Source: Streptomyces sp. NRRL S-37 (GTDB taxonomy: Bacteria; Actinomycetota; Actinomycetes; Streptomycetales; Streptomycetaceae). From it: a stretch of 64,000 nucleotides of DNA. Below are positions 33,704 through 43,743 of this stretch, in pieces. The notes under the pieces are model-generated. The model ran no database searches and was not told where the DNA came from. It saw nothing but the letters and a program-made list of their open reading frames with translations. The stretch spans positions 1-64,000 of the forward strand of contig NZ_JOIZ01000014.1 in NCBI RefSeq assembly GCF_000721605.1, in the 5' to 3' direction. The position numbers and the translations under genes are program-made. Within the stretch, counting starts at the first letter, position 1. Each line of letters opens with the position of its first letter.

Positions 33704-35779
33704 TCAGGACGCCGAGGGGGTCCAGCCCGCCAGCCAGTCCGCGACCTCCTGGTCGGCCGCCTGGGCGTCGGTCAGGTGGGGGCGGCTGGAGCTCGCCGCG
33801 CCCGAGCCGGAACCCGTGTTCTTGTACTCGGCGAAACGGTCGTCCTTCCAGGAGAAGCCGCTCATGTCGGTCCAGGGCGTGGTGCGGATCGCCGCGCTGA
33901 GGCTGGTGTTGCGGACCGTGGTCTGCGGGTCCAGGGAGGCGTCACCGCCGGCGTGCCAGGGGCGGCCGAGGTAGAAGGTGCGGTCGGAGACGCCGCCGTT
34001 CACCGTCGAGTTGGCGATGAGGATGCCCTTGCGGTTCGCCGCCGTGCTCGGGGCCGTGACGTAACCGGCGGAAGAACCGTCCCAGCGCTTCTTCAGGGTG
34101 ATGACCGAGCGGTCGATCACCGCGGTCGCCCGGCCGAAGATGAAGTCGACGTTCCCGATGACGTAGGAGTTGGTGACGTAGACCCGGCCCAGCCTGTCCT
34201 TCGCGGCCGTGTCCAGCAGGAGCGTGTCCTGGTCGCCCTCGACGATCACGCCGTCGAGGAAGACCTTGTCGGCCGCCGTGCGCAGGGCGACCGCCTGGTG
34301 ACCGGAGAGGGACTGGTTGGCGCCCTCGTCGAAGTCGTTGGAGATGGTGAGGTTGCGGGCCTGGAAGTCGTCCGCCTCGACGGCGACCGTGGCGCTGCCC
34401 GAGGTGCCGTAGGTGCCCGAGCCGTCCGGCTTCTTCGTGCCCGACGCGTTGTTGTAGACGATCACCGTGTCCTTGCGGCTGCCGCCGGTGCCCTGGAAGG
34501 TGACGTGCGGCTTGTTCGACGGGACCTTGACCGTCTCGCGGTACGTGCCCGGCTTGATGGAGACGACGACGCGGGAGGAGTTGTTCGCGGGGACGGCGTT
34601 CACCGCGGCCTGGACCGTCCTGTACTGGCCGGTGCCGTCCTGGGCGACGGTGAGCGTGGTGGCCGCCGCGGCCTTCGTCGATGCCTCCGCCGCCGCCGAC
34701 GCCGTCGTGCCGATGGTCGAGCGCGGGCCCGTGCCCGACTTCAGCAGGGACGGTACGTTCGCCGCGCTGTCGAGGGTGTAGGAGTAGTACGCCTTCGGGT
34801 CGAACGCCGTACCGCCGCTCTCGTTGCGGCCCGACGTGCCCGAGAAGACGTTGCCGCGCTGCACGATCGTCGCCGTCGCGTCCTTGATGACCGGGTTCCT
34901 CATACCCTGGAAGTAGCTGTTCTCCAGGACCATCCGGGTGCCGCCGCGCGAGTAGTTGCCGTACGAGGAGTTGATGCTCGTGCCGGCGACGTCCTCGAGG
35001 TAGTTGTTGTAGAGGTGCGCGTGGGCGGCGTTGTCCGTGGAGGGGTTGCGCTGCTCGGTCTCGCGGAACCAGTTGTGGTGGATCGTGATGTCCGTCGTGA
35101 CGTTCTCGGTCCAGCCGATGCCGAAGGTCTTGTTGTTCTGGCTGAGCCGGTTCCAGGAGACCGTCACGTACGTGCTGTCCTTGCGGACGTCGATCAGTCC
35201 GTCCGCCATGTTCCGCAGGTCGTTGTGGTCGATCCAGATGTGGTGCGCGCCGTCCATCTGGACCGCGTCGAAGTCGTGCTCCTTGTCGTTCCAGACGCCC
35301 TGGTAGGCGTCCCGGATCGTCAGGTTGCGGATGATCACGTTGTGTACGCCCTGGCCGAGGAAGAAGCCCCCGCCGACGATGTGCCCGGACGTGCCGGAGC
35401 CCACGATCGTCTTGTCGGAGGCGACCTTGATCTCCTTGCCGACCGGGTTCATCGTGATCGTCCCGGCCACGACGATGACGTACGGCTCGGCGGCCGTGGC
35501 GTACTTCTCCAGGTCCGCCTGCGTGCGCACGGTGACGGTCCTGCCGTCCCGGCCGCCGTACGTGCCGTTCTGGCCGAGCGCGTCGACGGAGGCGAAGCCG
35601 TCGGCGACGGCGGTGGCCCAGGCGGGTGCGGCGGCGGCCGTCGTCGCGGCGGACGCCCGCTGGGGGACGAAGCCGGTGCCGTGCACCAGGGCCCCGGCGG
35701 TGGTCAGGGCCAGGGGGAGGCCGACGGCCAGGAACGTTTTGGACCTGCGGTGCCGGGCCGTGCTGCGGTGCTCACTCAT
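33704..35779 (-). CDS. Secreted pectate lyase (PL1)-pectinesterase (CE8) fusion
   Basis: A 691-residue exported enzyme. A signal peptide (RRSKTFLAVGLPLALTTAGAL ... HGTGFVPQRASA) precedes a PL1 pectate lyase domain (about 55-350): VIIRNLTIRDAYQG, FDAVQMDGAHHIWIDHNDLR and the catalytic loop VSWNRLSQ/HHNWFRETEQRNP. A CE8 pectinesterase domain (about 370-680) follows: GTGQYRTVQAAVNAVP, GHQAVALR, GDQDTLLLD, GNVDFIFG (catalytic Asp) and LGRPWH. The pairing would de-esterify and cut homogalacturonan in one secreted protein. ATG 35779; it may be regulated by the two-component genes upstream but nothing shows this. Confidence 0.93.
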   Translation of the reverse strand: MSEHRSTARHRRSKTFLAVGLPLALTTAGALVHGTGFVPQRASAATTAAAAPAWATAVADGFASVDALGQNGTYGGRDGRTVTVRTQADLEKYATAAEPYVIVVAGTITMNPVGKEIKVASDKTIVGSGTSGHIVGGGFFLGQGVHNVIIRNLTIRDAYQGVWNDKEHDFDAVQMDGAHHIWIDHNDLRNMADGLIDVRKDSTYVTVSWNRLSQNNKTFGIGWTENVTTDITIHHNWFRETEQRNPSTDNAAHAHLYNNYLEDVAGTSINSSYGNYSRGGTRMVLENSYFQGMRNPVIKDATATIVQRGNVFSGTSGRNESGGTAFDPKAYYSYTLDSAANVPSLLKSGTGPRSTIGTTASAAAEASTKAAAATTLTVAQDGTGQYRTVQAAVNAVPANNSSRVVVSIKPGTYRETVKVPSNKPHVTFQGTGGSRKDTVIVYNNASGTKKPDGSGTYGTSGSATVAVEADDFQARNLTISNDFDEGANQSLSGHQAVALRTAADKVFLDGVIVEGDQDTLLLDTAAKDRLGRVYVTNSYVIGNVDFIFGRATAVIDRSVITLKKRWDGSSAGYVTAPSTAANRKGILIANSTVNGGVSDRTFYLGRPWHAGGDASLDPQTTVRNTSLSAAIRTTPWTDMSGFSWKDDRFAEYKNTGSGSGAASSSRPHLTDAQAADQEVADWLAGWTPSAS

Positions 35780-35854
35780 GCGGCGATCCGTTCCGTGTGG
35801 GGGAGGGGACGCCGATCGGTCGCCGCCCGGCACGAAAAGGTTGCCGCCCCCCGC

Positions 35855-37276
35855 CTACGGCACCTCGGGCGGCGGGGTCGGGGCGCCCGGCAGGCGGACC
35901 GTGGCCGTCGTGCCGCCGCCGTCCGCACGGGTCAAGGACACCTCGCCGCCCGCCTGCTGGACCGTGCGGGCCACGATGGACAGGCCAAGGCCGGAGCCCG
36001 GGAGGGCGCGGGCGCTCGGGGAACGCCAGAATCGGTCGAAGACGTGCGGGAGTTCATCGGCGGGGATGCCGGGGCCGTGGTCGCGGACGGTGAGCACGCC
36101 GTCGGTCAGGCGTACGTCGACCGTGCCGCCCTCCGGGCTGAACTTCACCGCGTTGTCCAGGATGTTGACCACCGCCCGCTCCAGCGCCGACGGCTCCGCC
36201 CGTACGTACCAGGGGTGGATGTCCGCCGTGATGGTCAGCTCCGGGCCGCGCAGCCGGGCGCGGCGCAGGGCCGACTCGACGACGTCCTGCCAGGCGACGA
36301 TCTGCGCACGGCCCGCGTGCTGGCCGGTGTCCGGGCGGGACAGCTCCTGAAGGTCGCCGATAAGCGCGGCCAGCTCCGTCATCTGCGCCTTCACGGAGGC
36401 GAGCAGGGCCTTGCGGTCGGCCTCCGGGATCGGGCGGCCCGTCTCCTCGCTGCGGGTGAGGAGCTCGATGTTGGTGCGCAGCGAGGTGAGCGGGGTGCGC
36501 AGCTCGTGGCCGGCGTCCGCGATGAGCTGCTGCTGGAGGTCGCGGGAGCTGGCCAGCGCGGACGTCATGGAGTTGAAGGAGCGGGAGAGACGGGCGATCT
36601 CGTCCTCCGAGTCGTCCTCCACGGGGATGCGGACGGTGAGGTCCTCGGTGCGGGCGACGTGTTCGACGGCGCTGGTCAGCTCGTCCACGGGACGCAGGGC
36701 GGTCCGGGCCACCCAGAGACCGGCGGCGGCGGCGCCCACGACCCCCGCGCCCGCGACGAAGACCAGCACCAGCGCGAGGTTGCCGAGGGAGTCGTTCACC
36801 TCGTTCAGCGGCCGGGCGGCGGAGACGGCGACGTCCCGCAGACCGGGCACGGTATAGGTGAAGACCCGGTACTGCCCGCCGTCGGCCCCCGTCGCCTGGT
36901 GCAGCGCGTCGGTGGACGTGCCCTCGGCGACGGCGCGGTCGGCGCCGGTGAGCGGGACCTCCTCCGTGCCGATGATGAGGCAGCTCCCGCCCTTGGTGTC
37001 CACGAGCTGCACGGACGAGCCGAAGGGGTTCTGCTCGTGGGTGACGGGGTCGTGGGCGCACAGACCGGTGCGCAGGTCGAGGTACTTGCTCACCTGCTGC
37101 CCGTTCATGCGGTTCGCCCTCAGGGCCTCGTCCAGCGAGCTCACCAGCACGCTCTTCACCACGAACCAGCAGGCCACCGCCACCACCGCCACCGCGAACG
37201 CCACCGCCGCCGCCACCAGCAGCGACAGCCGGGCCCGGATGGGCAGCGCGCGGACGCGGCGGACCAGCCCGCTCAC
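35855..37276 (-). CDS. Sensor histidine kinase with HAMP domain
   Basis: A 473-residue kinase. Two membrane helices (about 16-38 and 165-190) flank a 125-residue outer sensor. A HAMP segment ([15 protein letters not shown]), HisKA with the H-box [17 protein letters not shown], and HATPase boxes [22 protein letters not shown] and [13 protein letters not shown] follow. GTG 37276 overlaps the response regulator's stop (GTGA). The sensor domain has one Cys pair region (LCAHDPVT ... GGSCLIIG) and no known ligand. Confidence 0.95.
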   Translation of the reverse strand: MSGLVRRVRALPIRARLSLLVAAAVAFAVAVVAVACWFVVKSVLVSSLDEALRANRMNGQQVSKYLDLRTGLCAHDPVTHEQNPFGSSVQLVDTKGGSCLIIGTEEVPLTGADRAVAEGTSTDALHQATGADGGQYRVFTYTVPGLRDVAVSAARPLNEVNDSLGNLALVLVFVAGAGVVGAAAAGLWVARTALRPVDELTSAVEHVARTEDLTVRIPVEDDSEDEIARLSRSFNSMTSALASSRDLQQQLIADAGHELRTPLTSLRTNIELLTRSEETGRPIPEADRKALLASVKAQMTELAALIGDLQELSRPDTGQHAGRAQIVAWQDVVESALRRARLRGPELTITADIHPWYVRAEPSALERAVVNILDNAVKFSPEGGTVDVRLTDGVLTVRDHGPGIPADELPHVFDRFWRSPSARALPGSGLGLSIVARTVQQAGGEVSLTRADGGGTTATVRLPGAPTPPPEVP

Positions 37277-38007
37277 TCCGCGCCGCCCTGCCGCAGTACG
37301 TACCCCACCCCCCGCACCGTGTGCACCAGGCGCGGCTCGCCGCCGGCCTCGGTCTTGCGGCGCAGGTACATGACGTACACGTCGAGCGAGTTGGACGACG
37401 GCTCGAAGTCGAAGCCCCAGACCGCCTTCAGGATCTGCTCACGGGTGAGCACCTGGCGCGGGTGCGCCATGAACATCTCCAGGAGGGTGAACTCCGTACG
37501 GGTCAGCTCCACCCGCCGGACGCCGCGCGTGACCTCGCGGGTCGACAGGTCCATGCGCAGGTCGGCGAAGGCGAGGACGTCGTCCGACTCGGCGGAGGCG
37601 GCCAGCGCCGCCGCGTACGAGCTGCGGCGCAGCAGCGCGCGGATCCGGGCGAACAGCTCGTCCAGCTCGAACGGCTTGACCAGGTAGTCGTCCGCCCCCG
37701 CGTCCAGGCCGGTCACCCGGTCACCGACGGTGTCCCGGGCGGTCAGCATCAGGATGGGCGTGGTGTCGCCGGTGGCGCGGATGCGGCGGGCGGCGGTCAG
37801 ACCGTCCATCCGGGGCATCTGGATGTCCAGGACCAGCAGGTCCGGCCGGTAGGCCGCCGCCTTCTCCAGGGCGTCCGCGCCGTCGACGGCGACCTCGGTG
37901 CCGTACCCCTCGAAGGCCAGGCTGCGCTGGAGCGCTTCGCGCACCGCCGGCTCGTCGTCGACGATCAGGATGCGCTGGGGGTCACGGTCGCCTTCTGCGG
38001 GGCTCAT
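37273..38007 (-). CDS. OmpR-family response regulator
   Basis: A 244-residue regulator. The receiver (about 14-130) has DDE, phospho-acceptor Asp in [13 protein letters not shown] and the [10 protein letters not shown] lysine. A winged helix (about 150-240) ends with [17 protein letters not shown] and [12 protein letters not shown] 38007 follows GAGGAA at ten bases. Operon with the histidine kinase downstream. Its neighbourhood, an HtrA-like protease upstream, fits envelope-stress control, as an inference. Confidence 0.95.
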   Translation of the reverse strand: MSPAEGDRDPQRILIVDDEPAVREALQRSLAFEGYGTEVAVDGADALEKAAAYRPDLLVLDIQMPRMDGLTAARRIRATGDTTPILMLTARDTVGDRVTGLDAGADDYLVKPFELDELFARIRALLRRSSYAAALAASAESDDVLAFADLRMDLSTREVTRGVRRVELTRTEFTLLEMFMAHPRQVLTREQILKAVWGFDFEPSSNSLDVYVMYLRRKTEAGGEPRLVHTVRGVGYVLRQGGAE

Positions 38008-38076
38008 GGGCTCGGGGTTCCTCACGGCTCTCTACGGTGTCAGGCCTTCAGCGTCGCACGTCACGCGGGCGGCGCG

Positions 38077-39204
38077 TCAGGTCGTCGAGCCGGAGCGCAG
38101 CGCCGACAGGTCCGACTTGACCGTGTTGACCGGGATGGCGAAGCCCAGGCCCACGCTGCCCGCGTCGGCCGAGGACGAGCCGCTGCCGCTCGCCGAGTAC
38201 ATCGCGGAGTTGATGCCGATGATGTTGCCGTTCATGTCGATCAGGGCGCCGCCGGAGTTGCCCGGGTTCAGGGACGCGTCGGTCTGGATCGCCTTGTACG
38301 TGGTCGTGGAGCTGCCCGTGTCGCCGTTGAACTCCTGGCCGCCGTACTCGAACGGCCAGCCGCCGCCCTGCCGCTGCTGTCGCTGACCCTCGCCCTCGTC
38401 CGTCGAGACCGTCACGTCACGGTCGAGGGCGGAGACGATGCCGCTGGTCACCGTGCCGGTCAGGCCCTCGGGGGAGCCGATCGCCACGACCTGGTCGCCG
38501 ACCCGCACGCCGTCGGAGTCGCCGAGGGTGGCCGCCCGCAGCCCGGAGGCGTCCTTCAGCTTGATCAGGGCGAGGTCCTTGCCGCTGTCGGTGCCGACGG
38601 TCTCCGCCTCGTACGTCGTGCCGTCGCTGGTCCGCACCTCGATCGACGAGGCCCCGGACACCACGTGGTTGTTGGTGATGATCTCGCCGTCGGACGTGAT
38701 GATCACGCCGGAGCCGGTGGAGGAGCCGGCGTTCGAGGTCGCGTTGATCTCGACGATGCTCGGGGTGACCGCCTCGGCGACGCCGGACACCGTGCCCTTC
38801 TGGCTCGACGGCACGACGTTGGTGCTGGTCGAACCGGCGGCGACCGTGTCGTTGCCGGTCAGCTCCTGCACGCCGTAGGCGGTGCCGCCGCCCACGGCCG
38901 CCGCGACGATCGCCACGGCGGCGAGCAGGGCCGCCGGGCCGCGGGCGCGCTTCCGCTTCGCGGGCTGCGGGGCGGGCTCCTGCGCGAACTCCTGCGTGAA
39001 CTCCGGCGCGGGCTGAGGCGCGGGTTCCTGCGCGAACTCCTGCGTGAACTCCGGCGCGGGCTGAGGCGCGGGTTCCTGCGCGAAGGCCGTCGCGGGCTGA
39101 GACGCGGGCTGCCGGGGCGGCGCGTACGCCGGCGGGGGCGGCCACTCGGGGTTCACCGGGGCGGGGTTTGCGTACTCGCCGCTGGGGCGGAGGCTCTCGG
39201 TCAT
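38077..39204 (-). CDS. HtrA-like serine protease without a PDZ domain
   Basis: A 375-residue trypsin-like (S1C) membrane-anchored protease. Residues 1-85 are a Pro/Gln/Glu-rich cytoplasmic tail containing the 16-residue repeat PEFTQEFAQEPAPQPA, then one membrane helix (about 90-110). The catalytic triad is H in TNNHVVSG, D in GKDLALIKL and S in DASLNPGNSGGALI. The gene ends after NTVKSDLSALRSG with no PDZ domain, which most HtrA proteins have. ATG 39204. A housekeeping or envelope-stress quality-control enzyme is likely. Confidence 0.93.
   Translation of the reverse strand: MTESLRPSGEYANPAPVNPEWPPPPAYAPPRQPASQPATAFAQEPAPQPAPEFTQEFAQEPAPQPAPEFTQEFAQEPAPQPAKRKRARGPAALLAAVAIVAAAVGGGTAYGVQELTGNDTVAAGSTSTNVVPSSQKGTVSGVAEAVTPSIVEINATSNAGSSTGSGVIITSDGEIITNNHVVSGASSIEVRTSDGTTYEAETVGTDSGKDLALIKLKDASGLRAATLGDSDGVRVGDQVVAIGSPEGLTGTVTSGIVSALDRDVTVSTDEGEGQRQQRQGGGWPFEYGGQEFNGDTGSSTTTYKAIQTDASLNPGNSGGALIDMNGNIIGINSAMYSASGSGSSSADAGSVGLGFAIPVNTVKSDLSALRSGSTT
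38972..39084 (-). repeat. 48-base tandem repeat inside the protease gene
   Basis: The unit starting GCGGGTTCCTGCGCGAACTC recurs at 38972, 39020 and (partly, 17 bases) 39068 with one or two mismatches. Being 48 bases long it keeps the frame and encodes the repeated 16 residues near the protease N-terminus. Such repeats vary in number between strains. Confidence 0.85.
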
Positions 39205-39385
39205 GGCTCCGAGCCTCGCGCCCGACCATGAGAGCGAGCTGAGCGTGTGCTGAGAAGCCCGGCAGAACCTCGTATGCCCGATATAAAGGCCGCCGGGTCC
39301 GCGGTGGAGGCCGCCGGGTCCGCCGTGGCGACCGCAGGGTCCGCGCCGGCGGGACCCGCTCACTCGCAGCCGCGGGAGCGGCGTC

Positions 39386-40408
39386 CTACTTGCAGCCGCA
39401 GGAGTGGCGTACCACCAGCCGGGACGGGTACACCTTCAGCCGCTCGCGGCGCGAGCCCGTCACCCGTACGCCGTCGTCCAGGACGAGGTCGACCGCCGAG
39501 CGGGCCATCGCCGAACGGTCGGAGGCGACCGTGGTCAGCGGCGGGTCCGCGAGCGCCGCCTCCTTGATGTCGTCGAACCCGGCGACCGCCAGCTCCCCCG
39601 GCACGTCGATGCGCAGCTCCCGCGCGGCGCGCAGGATGCCGATCGCCTGGTCGTCGGTGGAGCAGAAGACCGCCGGCGGACGGTCCGGACCGGACAGGAT
39701 GTCCAGGCCGACGCGGTAGGCGTCGTAGCGGTTGTACGGGGCCTCGAAGAGGCGGCCCTCGGTCGGTATCCCGGCCTCCTCCATCGCGCGCCGCCAGCCC
39801 TCGACGTGGTCGGAGACCGGGTCGCCGACGGCGGGGGTCTCCGCGGTGCCGCCGACGCAGGCCACGTACTCGTTGCCGTGCTCCAGCAGGTGGCGCACGG
39901 CGAGCTGGGCGCCGCCGAGGTCGTCGGTGACGACGGCGACGTCGTCGATCGCCTCCGGGCGCTCGTGCAGCAGCACGACCCGGGCGTCCCACGCGTCGAT
40001 CTCCGCGGCGGCCTGGTCGTTGAGCGCGTGGCTGACCAGGATCAGGCCGGAGACCCGCATCCCGAGGAAGGCCCGCAGATAGTGGACCTCGCGCTCGGCG
40101 ATGTAGTCCGTGTTGCCGACCAGGACCATCTTCCCGCGCTCGGAGGCGGCCTGCTCGACCGCGTGCGCCATCTCGCCGAAGAACGGCTGACGGGCGTCGG
40201 GGATGATCAGGCCTATGAGGTCCGTGCGCCGTGAGGCCATCGCCTGGGCGACCCGGTCCGGCCGGTACCCCAGCTCCTTGATCGCGGCGAGGACGCGCTC
40301 GCGCGTGGCCGGGGCGACCGGCCGGGGTCCGTTGTTGATGACATAGCTGACGACGGCGGTGGACGTCCCCGCCAGCCGCGCCACATCATCCCTGGTTACC
40401 TTGGCCAC
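39386..40408 (-). CDS. LacI-family transcriptional regulator
   Basis: A 340-residue regulator. The LacI helix-turn-helix ([20 protein letters not shown], about 6-26) leads to a periplasmic-binding-like domain ([46 protein letters not shown]). An unusual C-terminus RHSCGCK carries a Cys pair. GTG 40408. Effector and targets are unknown; neighbours (protease, GlnR) suggest no sugar operon. Confidence 0.93.
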   Translation of the reverse strand: MAKVTRDDVARLAGTSTAVVSYVINNGPRPVAPATRERVLAAIKELGYRPDRVAQAMASRRTDLIGLIIPDARQPFFGEMAHAVEQAASERGKMVLVGNTDYIAEREVHYLRAFLGMRVSGLILVSHALNDQAAAEIDAWDARVVLLHERPEAIDDVAVVTDDLGGAQLAVRHLLEHGNEYVACVGGTAETPAVGDPVSDHVEGWRRAMEEAGIPTEGRLFEAPYNRYDAYRVGLDILSGPDRPPAVFCSTDDQAIGILRAARELRIDVPGELAVAGFDDIKEAALADPPLTTVASDRSAMARSAVDLVLDDGVRVTGSRRERLKVYPSRLVVRHSCGCK

Positions 40409-40450
40409 GCGCGGAGTCTACGCGGATATACCCGGTACGGGCAGGGCGTA

Positions 40451-41206
40451 TCACACCTTGGTTTCCGCCGCTTCCGCGGTCTCCGTCCGCTCCTCGGCCT
40501 CGGTGTCCTTCGAGCCGCGGGCCGGCTTCTCGGTCTTCTCGGGGGTGACGAACCGGTAGCCGACGTTGCGGACCGTGCCGATCAGCGATTCGTGCTCGGG
40601 GCCGAGTTTGGCGCGCAGGCGCCGTACGTGGACGTCGACCGTGCGGGTGCCGCCGAAGTAGTCGTAGCCCCAGACCTCCTGGAGCAACTGGGCGCGGGTG
40701 AAGACCCGGCCGGGGTGCTGCGCGAGGTATTTGAGCAGTTCGAATTCCTTGAACGTCAGGTCGAGGACCCTGCCCTTGAGTTTCGCGGAGTACGTCGCCT
40801 CGTCGACCGACAGGTCGCCGTTGCGGATCTCCATCGGGGAGTCGTCGTTGACGATCTGCTGGCGGCCCATGGCGAGGCGCAGACGCGCCTCCACCTCGGC
40901 CGGGCCCGCGGTGTCCAGGAGGACGTCGTCGATGCCCCAGTCCGCGGTGACGGCGGCCAGGCCGCCCTCGGTCACCACCAGGACGAGGGGACAGCCGGGG
41001 CCGGTGGAACGCAGCAACTGGCACAGGCTGCGGACCTGCGGGAGGTCGCGCCGGCCGTCGACCAGGATCACGTCGGCGCCGGGGGTGTCGACGAGCGCCG
41101 GGCCCTCCGCGGGCGCCACCCGCACGTTGTGCAGCAGCAGGCCGAGAGCGGGGAGCACCTCCGTCGACGGCTGGAGCGCGTTGGTCAGGAGCAGCAGAGA
41201 GCTCAT
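40451..41206 (-). CDS. glnR: GlnR, global nitrogen regulator
   Basis: A 251-residue OmpR-like regulator of nitrogen assimilation (glnA, amtB and related promoters in Streptomyces). The receiver-like domain ([20 protein letters not shown] ... [10 protein letters not shown]) keeps only one acidic pocket residue and lacks the normal phosphorylation set, as known for GlnR. The winged helix reads [19 protein letters not shown] then [17 protein letters not shown] and VRNVGYRFV. The C-terminal tail ([20 protein letters not shown]) is charged. ATG 41206. Confidence 0.95.
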   Translation of the reverse strand: MSSLLLLTNALQPSTEVLPALGLLLHNVRVAPAEGPALVDTPGADVILVDGRRDLPQVRSLCQLLRSTGPGCPLVLVVTEGGLAAVTADWGIDDVLLDTAGPAEVEARLRLAMGRQQIVNDDSPMEIRNGDLSVDEATYSAKLKGRVLDLTFKEFELLKYLAQHPGRVFTRAQLLQEVWGYDYFGGTRTVDVHVRRLRAKLGPEHESLIGTVRNVGYRFVTPEKTEKPARGSKDTEAEERTETAEAAETKV

Positions 41207-41431
41207 CGCACCCCACCGGCCCGGGTCATCGTCGTCGTTCGCTCGTGCACGGTTCGCTCGCCCATAACGTCTGGTTCCTCCTCGGTACCTGCGAGGACGT
41301 TTACGGCATTGCCGTGTGCGTTCGACGGCCGTACACCCGCGGTTTCCCGCGTTCGTATACAACGCTCCCGAAAGCACAAAAGGACCCGGGGGCTTCGCTG
41401 CCCGAGTCCTCTTCGCAGCAGAATAGCCGAC

Positions 41432-42277
41432 ATGAACACCGGTCCGGCAGGTCATGTGGCGCGATCCACCGATCGATCCACCATTCGTCCATATTCCGAG
41501 ACGGCTGGCGTAACGCGGGGCGGTAAGCCTTTGCGGACATTCCTGCGCACCGCGGACGGGGTGGCGATCGATTCCGTATACGAACCGGGGACCGCCTCTC
41601 CGGGTGATCTCGTGTTCGTGGTCGCGCACGGGTTCACCGGGCACGCGGACCGGCCGCACGTGCGGCGGGCGGCGCGGGCCCTCGCGCGGTACGGCGGTGT
41701 CGTGACGTTCTCCTTCCGGGGACACGGGGCGTCGGGCGGGCGGTCGACCGTCGGGGACCGGGAGGTGCTCGACCTCGCGGCGGCGGTGGGGTGGGCGCGT
41801 GACCTGGGGTACGCGCGGGTGGTCACCGTCGGGTTCTCCATGGGCGGCTCGGTGGTGCTGCGGCACGCCGCGGCCGGCCGGGACGCCGGGGTCGGCGCCG
41901 TCGTCTCCGTGAGCGCGCCCGCGCGGTGGTTCTACCGGGGGACCGCCCCCATGCGGCGGCTGCACTGGCTGGTGACCCGGCCGTCCGGGCGCCTGGTGGG
42001 GCGGTACGGGCTGCGGACCCGGATCCACCACCGGCAGTGGGACCCGGTGCCGCTGTCGCCCGTCGAGGCGGTGCCGCGGATCGCGCCCACGCCGTTGCTG
42101 ATCGTCCACGGGGACCAGGACGGGTACTTCCCGCTCGACCACCCGCGGATGCTGGCGGCCGCCGCCGGGGAGCACGGGGAGCTGTGGGTCGAGCCCGGCA
42201 TGGGGCACGCGGAGAACGCGGCACCCCAGGCGCTGCTGGGGCGGATCGGGGACTGGGCGGCGGACAGGGCGGGCTAG
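41432..42277 (+). CDS. Alpha/beta hydrolase
   Basis: A 281-residue alpha/beta-hydrolase. [14 protein letters not shown] carries the oxyanion HG motif, the nucleophile elbow is [14 protein letters not shown] (G-x-S-x-G) and the acid and His are likely in [11 protein letters not shown] and GMGHAENA. The first 40 residues are not conserved-looking and ATG 41432 lacks a ribosome site, so a later start, for example near 41510, is possible. Substrate unknown. Nine-base-spaced upstream of a MoaD-like gene, in an apparent operon with the next two genes. Confidence 0.85.
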   Translation: MNTGPAGHVARSTDRSTIRPYSETAGVTRGGKPLRTFLRTADGVAIDSVYEPGTASPGDLVFVVAHGFTGHADRPHVRRAARALARYGGVVTFSFRGHGASGGRSTVGDREVLDLAAAVGWARDLGYARVVTVGFSMGGSVVLRHAAAGRDAGVGAVVSVSAPARWFYRGTAPMRRLHWLVTRPSGRLVGRYGLRTRIHHRQWDPVPLSPVEAVPRIAPTPLLIVHGDQDGYFPLDHPRMLAAAAGEHGELWVEPGMGHAENAAPQALLGRIGDWAADRAG

Positions 42278-42315
42278 CCTGAGGTGTTCGTCGTCGACCG
42301 ATTGAGGATCAGCAG

Positions 42316-42570
42316 ATGGCAAAGGTCACGGTGCGGTACTGGGCCGCAGCCAAGGCCGCGGCCGGGGTGGCCGAGGAGGCGTACGAGGCGGCCACGCTCG
42401 CCGGCGCGCTCGACGCGGTGCGCGGGCGGCACCCCGGTGAACTCGCGCGCGTGCTGCTGCGGTGCTCGTTCCTCGTCGACGGTGATCCCGTGGGGAAGCG
42501 CGCGCATGAGACGGTACGGCTGGCCGACGGCGGCACGGTCGAGGTGCTTCCGCCGTTCGCAGGAGGGTGA
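42316..42570 (+). CDS. MoaD/ThiS-family sulfur carrier protein
   Basis: An 84-residue ubiquitin-like protein ([20 protein letters not shown]) ending LPPFAGG. The C-terminal Gly-Gly is the site for adenylation and thiocarboxylate formation, so it can carry sulfur to molybdopterin, a metabolite or a protein. No MoaE or ThiG gene is nearby. ATG 42316 follows GAGGATC. Three bases separate it from the next gene, so they are coupled. Confidence 0.9.
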   Translation: MAKVTVRYWAAAKAAAGVAEEAYEAATLAGALDAVRGRHPGELARVLLRCSFLVDGDPVGKRAHETVRLADGGTVEVLPPFAGG

Positions 42571-42573
42571 GCG

Positions 42574-43614
42574 ATGACGAACCAGCCGTACGAGGCGTAC
42601 GACCCGTACCAGGATCCGCAGCGGGCTCAGGGCGTGTGGCCGGGGCAGCAGCAGGCGTACGGGGATCCGTACGCGGACCAGCAGTACACGCAGCAGTGGC
42701 AGGGGCAGACGTGGGAGACGCAGATGCAGCAGCCGGTGGCGGCTGCGGCCCCGGCGGCTCCGATGGCCCCGGACCCGGCTCCGGTGGCCCCGGCTCCGAC
42801 TCCGGCTGCTCCGGCGCCCCCGGCCGCTCCTGAGGCCGGGCCCGAGTACGGGCCGGCCACGCTGGGCGGGAACTCGCGCGTCACCGACGCGCAGCGGGCG
42901 CGGGCCGAGGGGCGGTCGCCGATCATCGAGCCCGGGATGCAGCCGGCGGTGCTCACCGCGCTGCTGGGGCTGTTGCTGGCGGGCGGGGCGGCGCTGGGGA
43001 CGTACGCGCTGCTGGTGCCGCTGGTGGTGCTGCAGGGGCTCACGGCGGCGGGCTGGTTCCGGCTGAACGGGATGTGGCCGGCCCGGCAGGGCATCGCGCT
43101 GGGGTTCCTCGGCGCGCTGGCCGCGGACGCGGCGCTGCTGGTGTCCGACCGGTCGCCCGCGGCGATCCTGGGGACGCTGGGGGTGTGGGTGCTGCTGTCG
43201 CTGGTGCTGCAACTGCGGTCGCACGCGGATCCCGACGAGCGGATGTACGGCCTGATGGCGACGGTCGTGGCGGCGGCGCTGGCGATCGCGGCGGGCGGGT
43301 ACCTGGCGGCGGACGCGTCCGCGGTGACCGCGGGCGCGGTGGCCGTGGCGGCGGGCGCGGTGGTACGGGCACTGCCGTTGCCGACGCCGGTGTCCGTGGT
43401 GGCCGCGCTGCTGGCGGCGGCCGGGGCGGGGTATGCCCTCGACGGTTCCGCGGGGGCGGCGCTCGGCGCGGGCGCGGCGGTCTGCGCGCTGATCGGCCAC
43501 CGGGTGGCCTCCTACGACTACCCGTCCCGTTTCGTCCACTTCACGGCGGGCGTGGCCCTGCCGCTGGCCGCGGCGGCCCCCGCGGTGTACGTCCTGGGGC
43601 GGCTGGCCGGCTGA
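42574..43614 (+). CDS. Membrane protein with disordered Pro/Gln-rich N-terminus
   Basis: A 346-residue protein of unknown role. The first 115 residues are Tyr/Gln/Pro/Ala-rich and disordered (AYDPYQDPQRAQG, PYADQQYTQQWQ, then PAPVAPAPTPAAPAPPAA). About eight hydrophobic segments follow (LTALLGLLLAGGAALGTYAL, and others) with no catalytic motif. ATG 42574. Cotranscribed with the hydrolase and sulfur carrier. Confidence 0.82.
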   Translation: MTNQPYEAYDPYQDPQRAQGVWPGQQQAYGDPYADQQYTQQWQGQTWETQMQQPVAAAAPAAPMAPDPAPVAPAPTPAAPAPPAAPEAGPEYGPATLGGNSRVTDAQRARAEGRSPIIEPGMQPAVLTALLGLLLAGGAALGTYALLVPLVVLQGLTAAGWFRLNGMWPARQGIALGFLGALAADAALLVSDRSPAAILGTLGVWVLLSLVLQLRSHADPDERMYGLMATVVAAALAIAAGGYLAADASAVTAGAVAVAAGAVVRALPLPTPVSVVAALLAAAGAGYALDGSAGAALGAGAAVCALIGHRVASYDYPSRFVHFTAGVALPLAAAAPAVYVLGRLAG

Positions 43615-43743
43615 CGGCCGGCGGGTGGGACGCCCGCGGCGCGGTCCCTTGTCACAGGTGATCGACAATCCCCCGGCTCCCACCCGCCCCAGGGTTACCC
43701 TCGCGGCACGGCCTCGTCGAAACCGCCAGGTGGGGGACACCGC

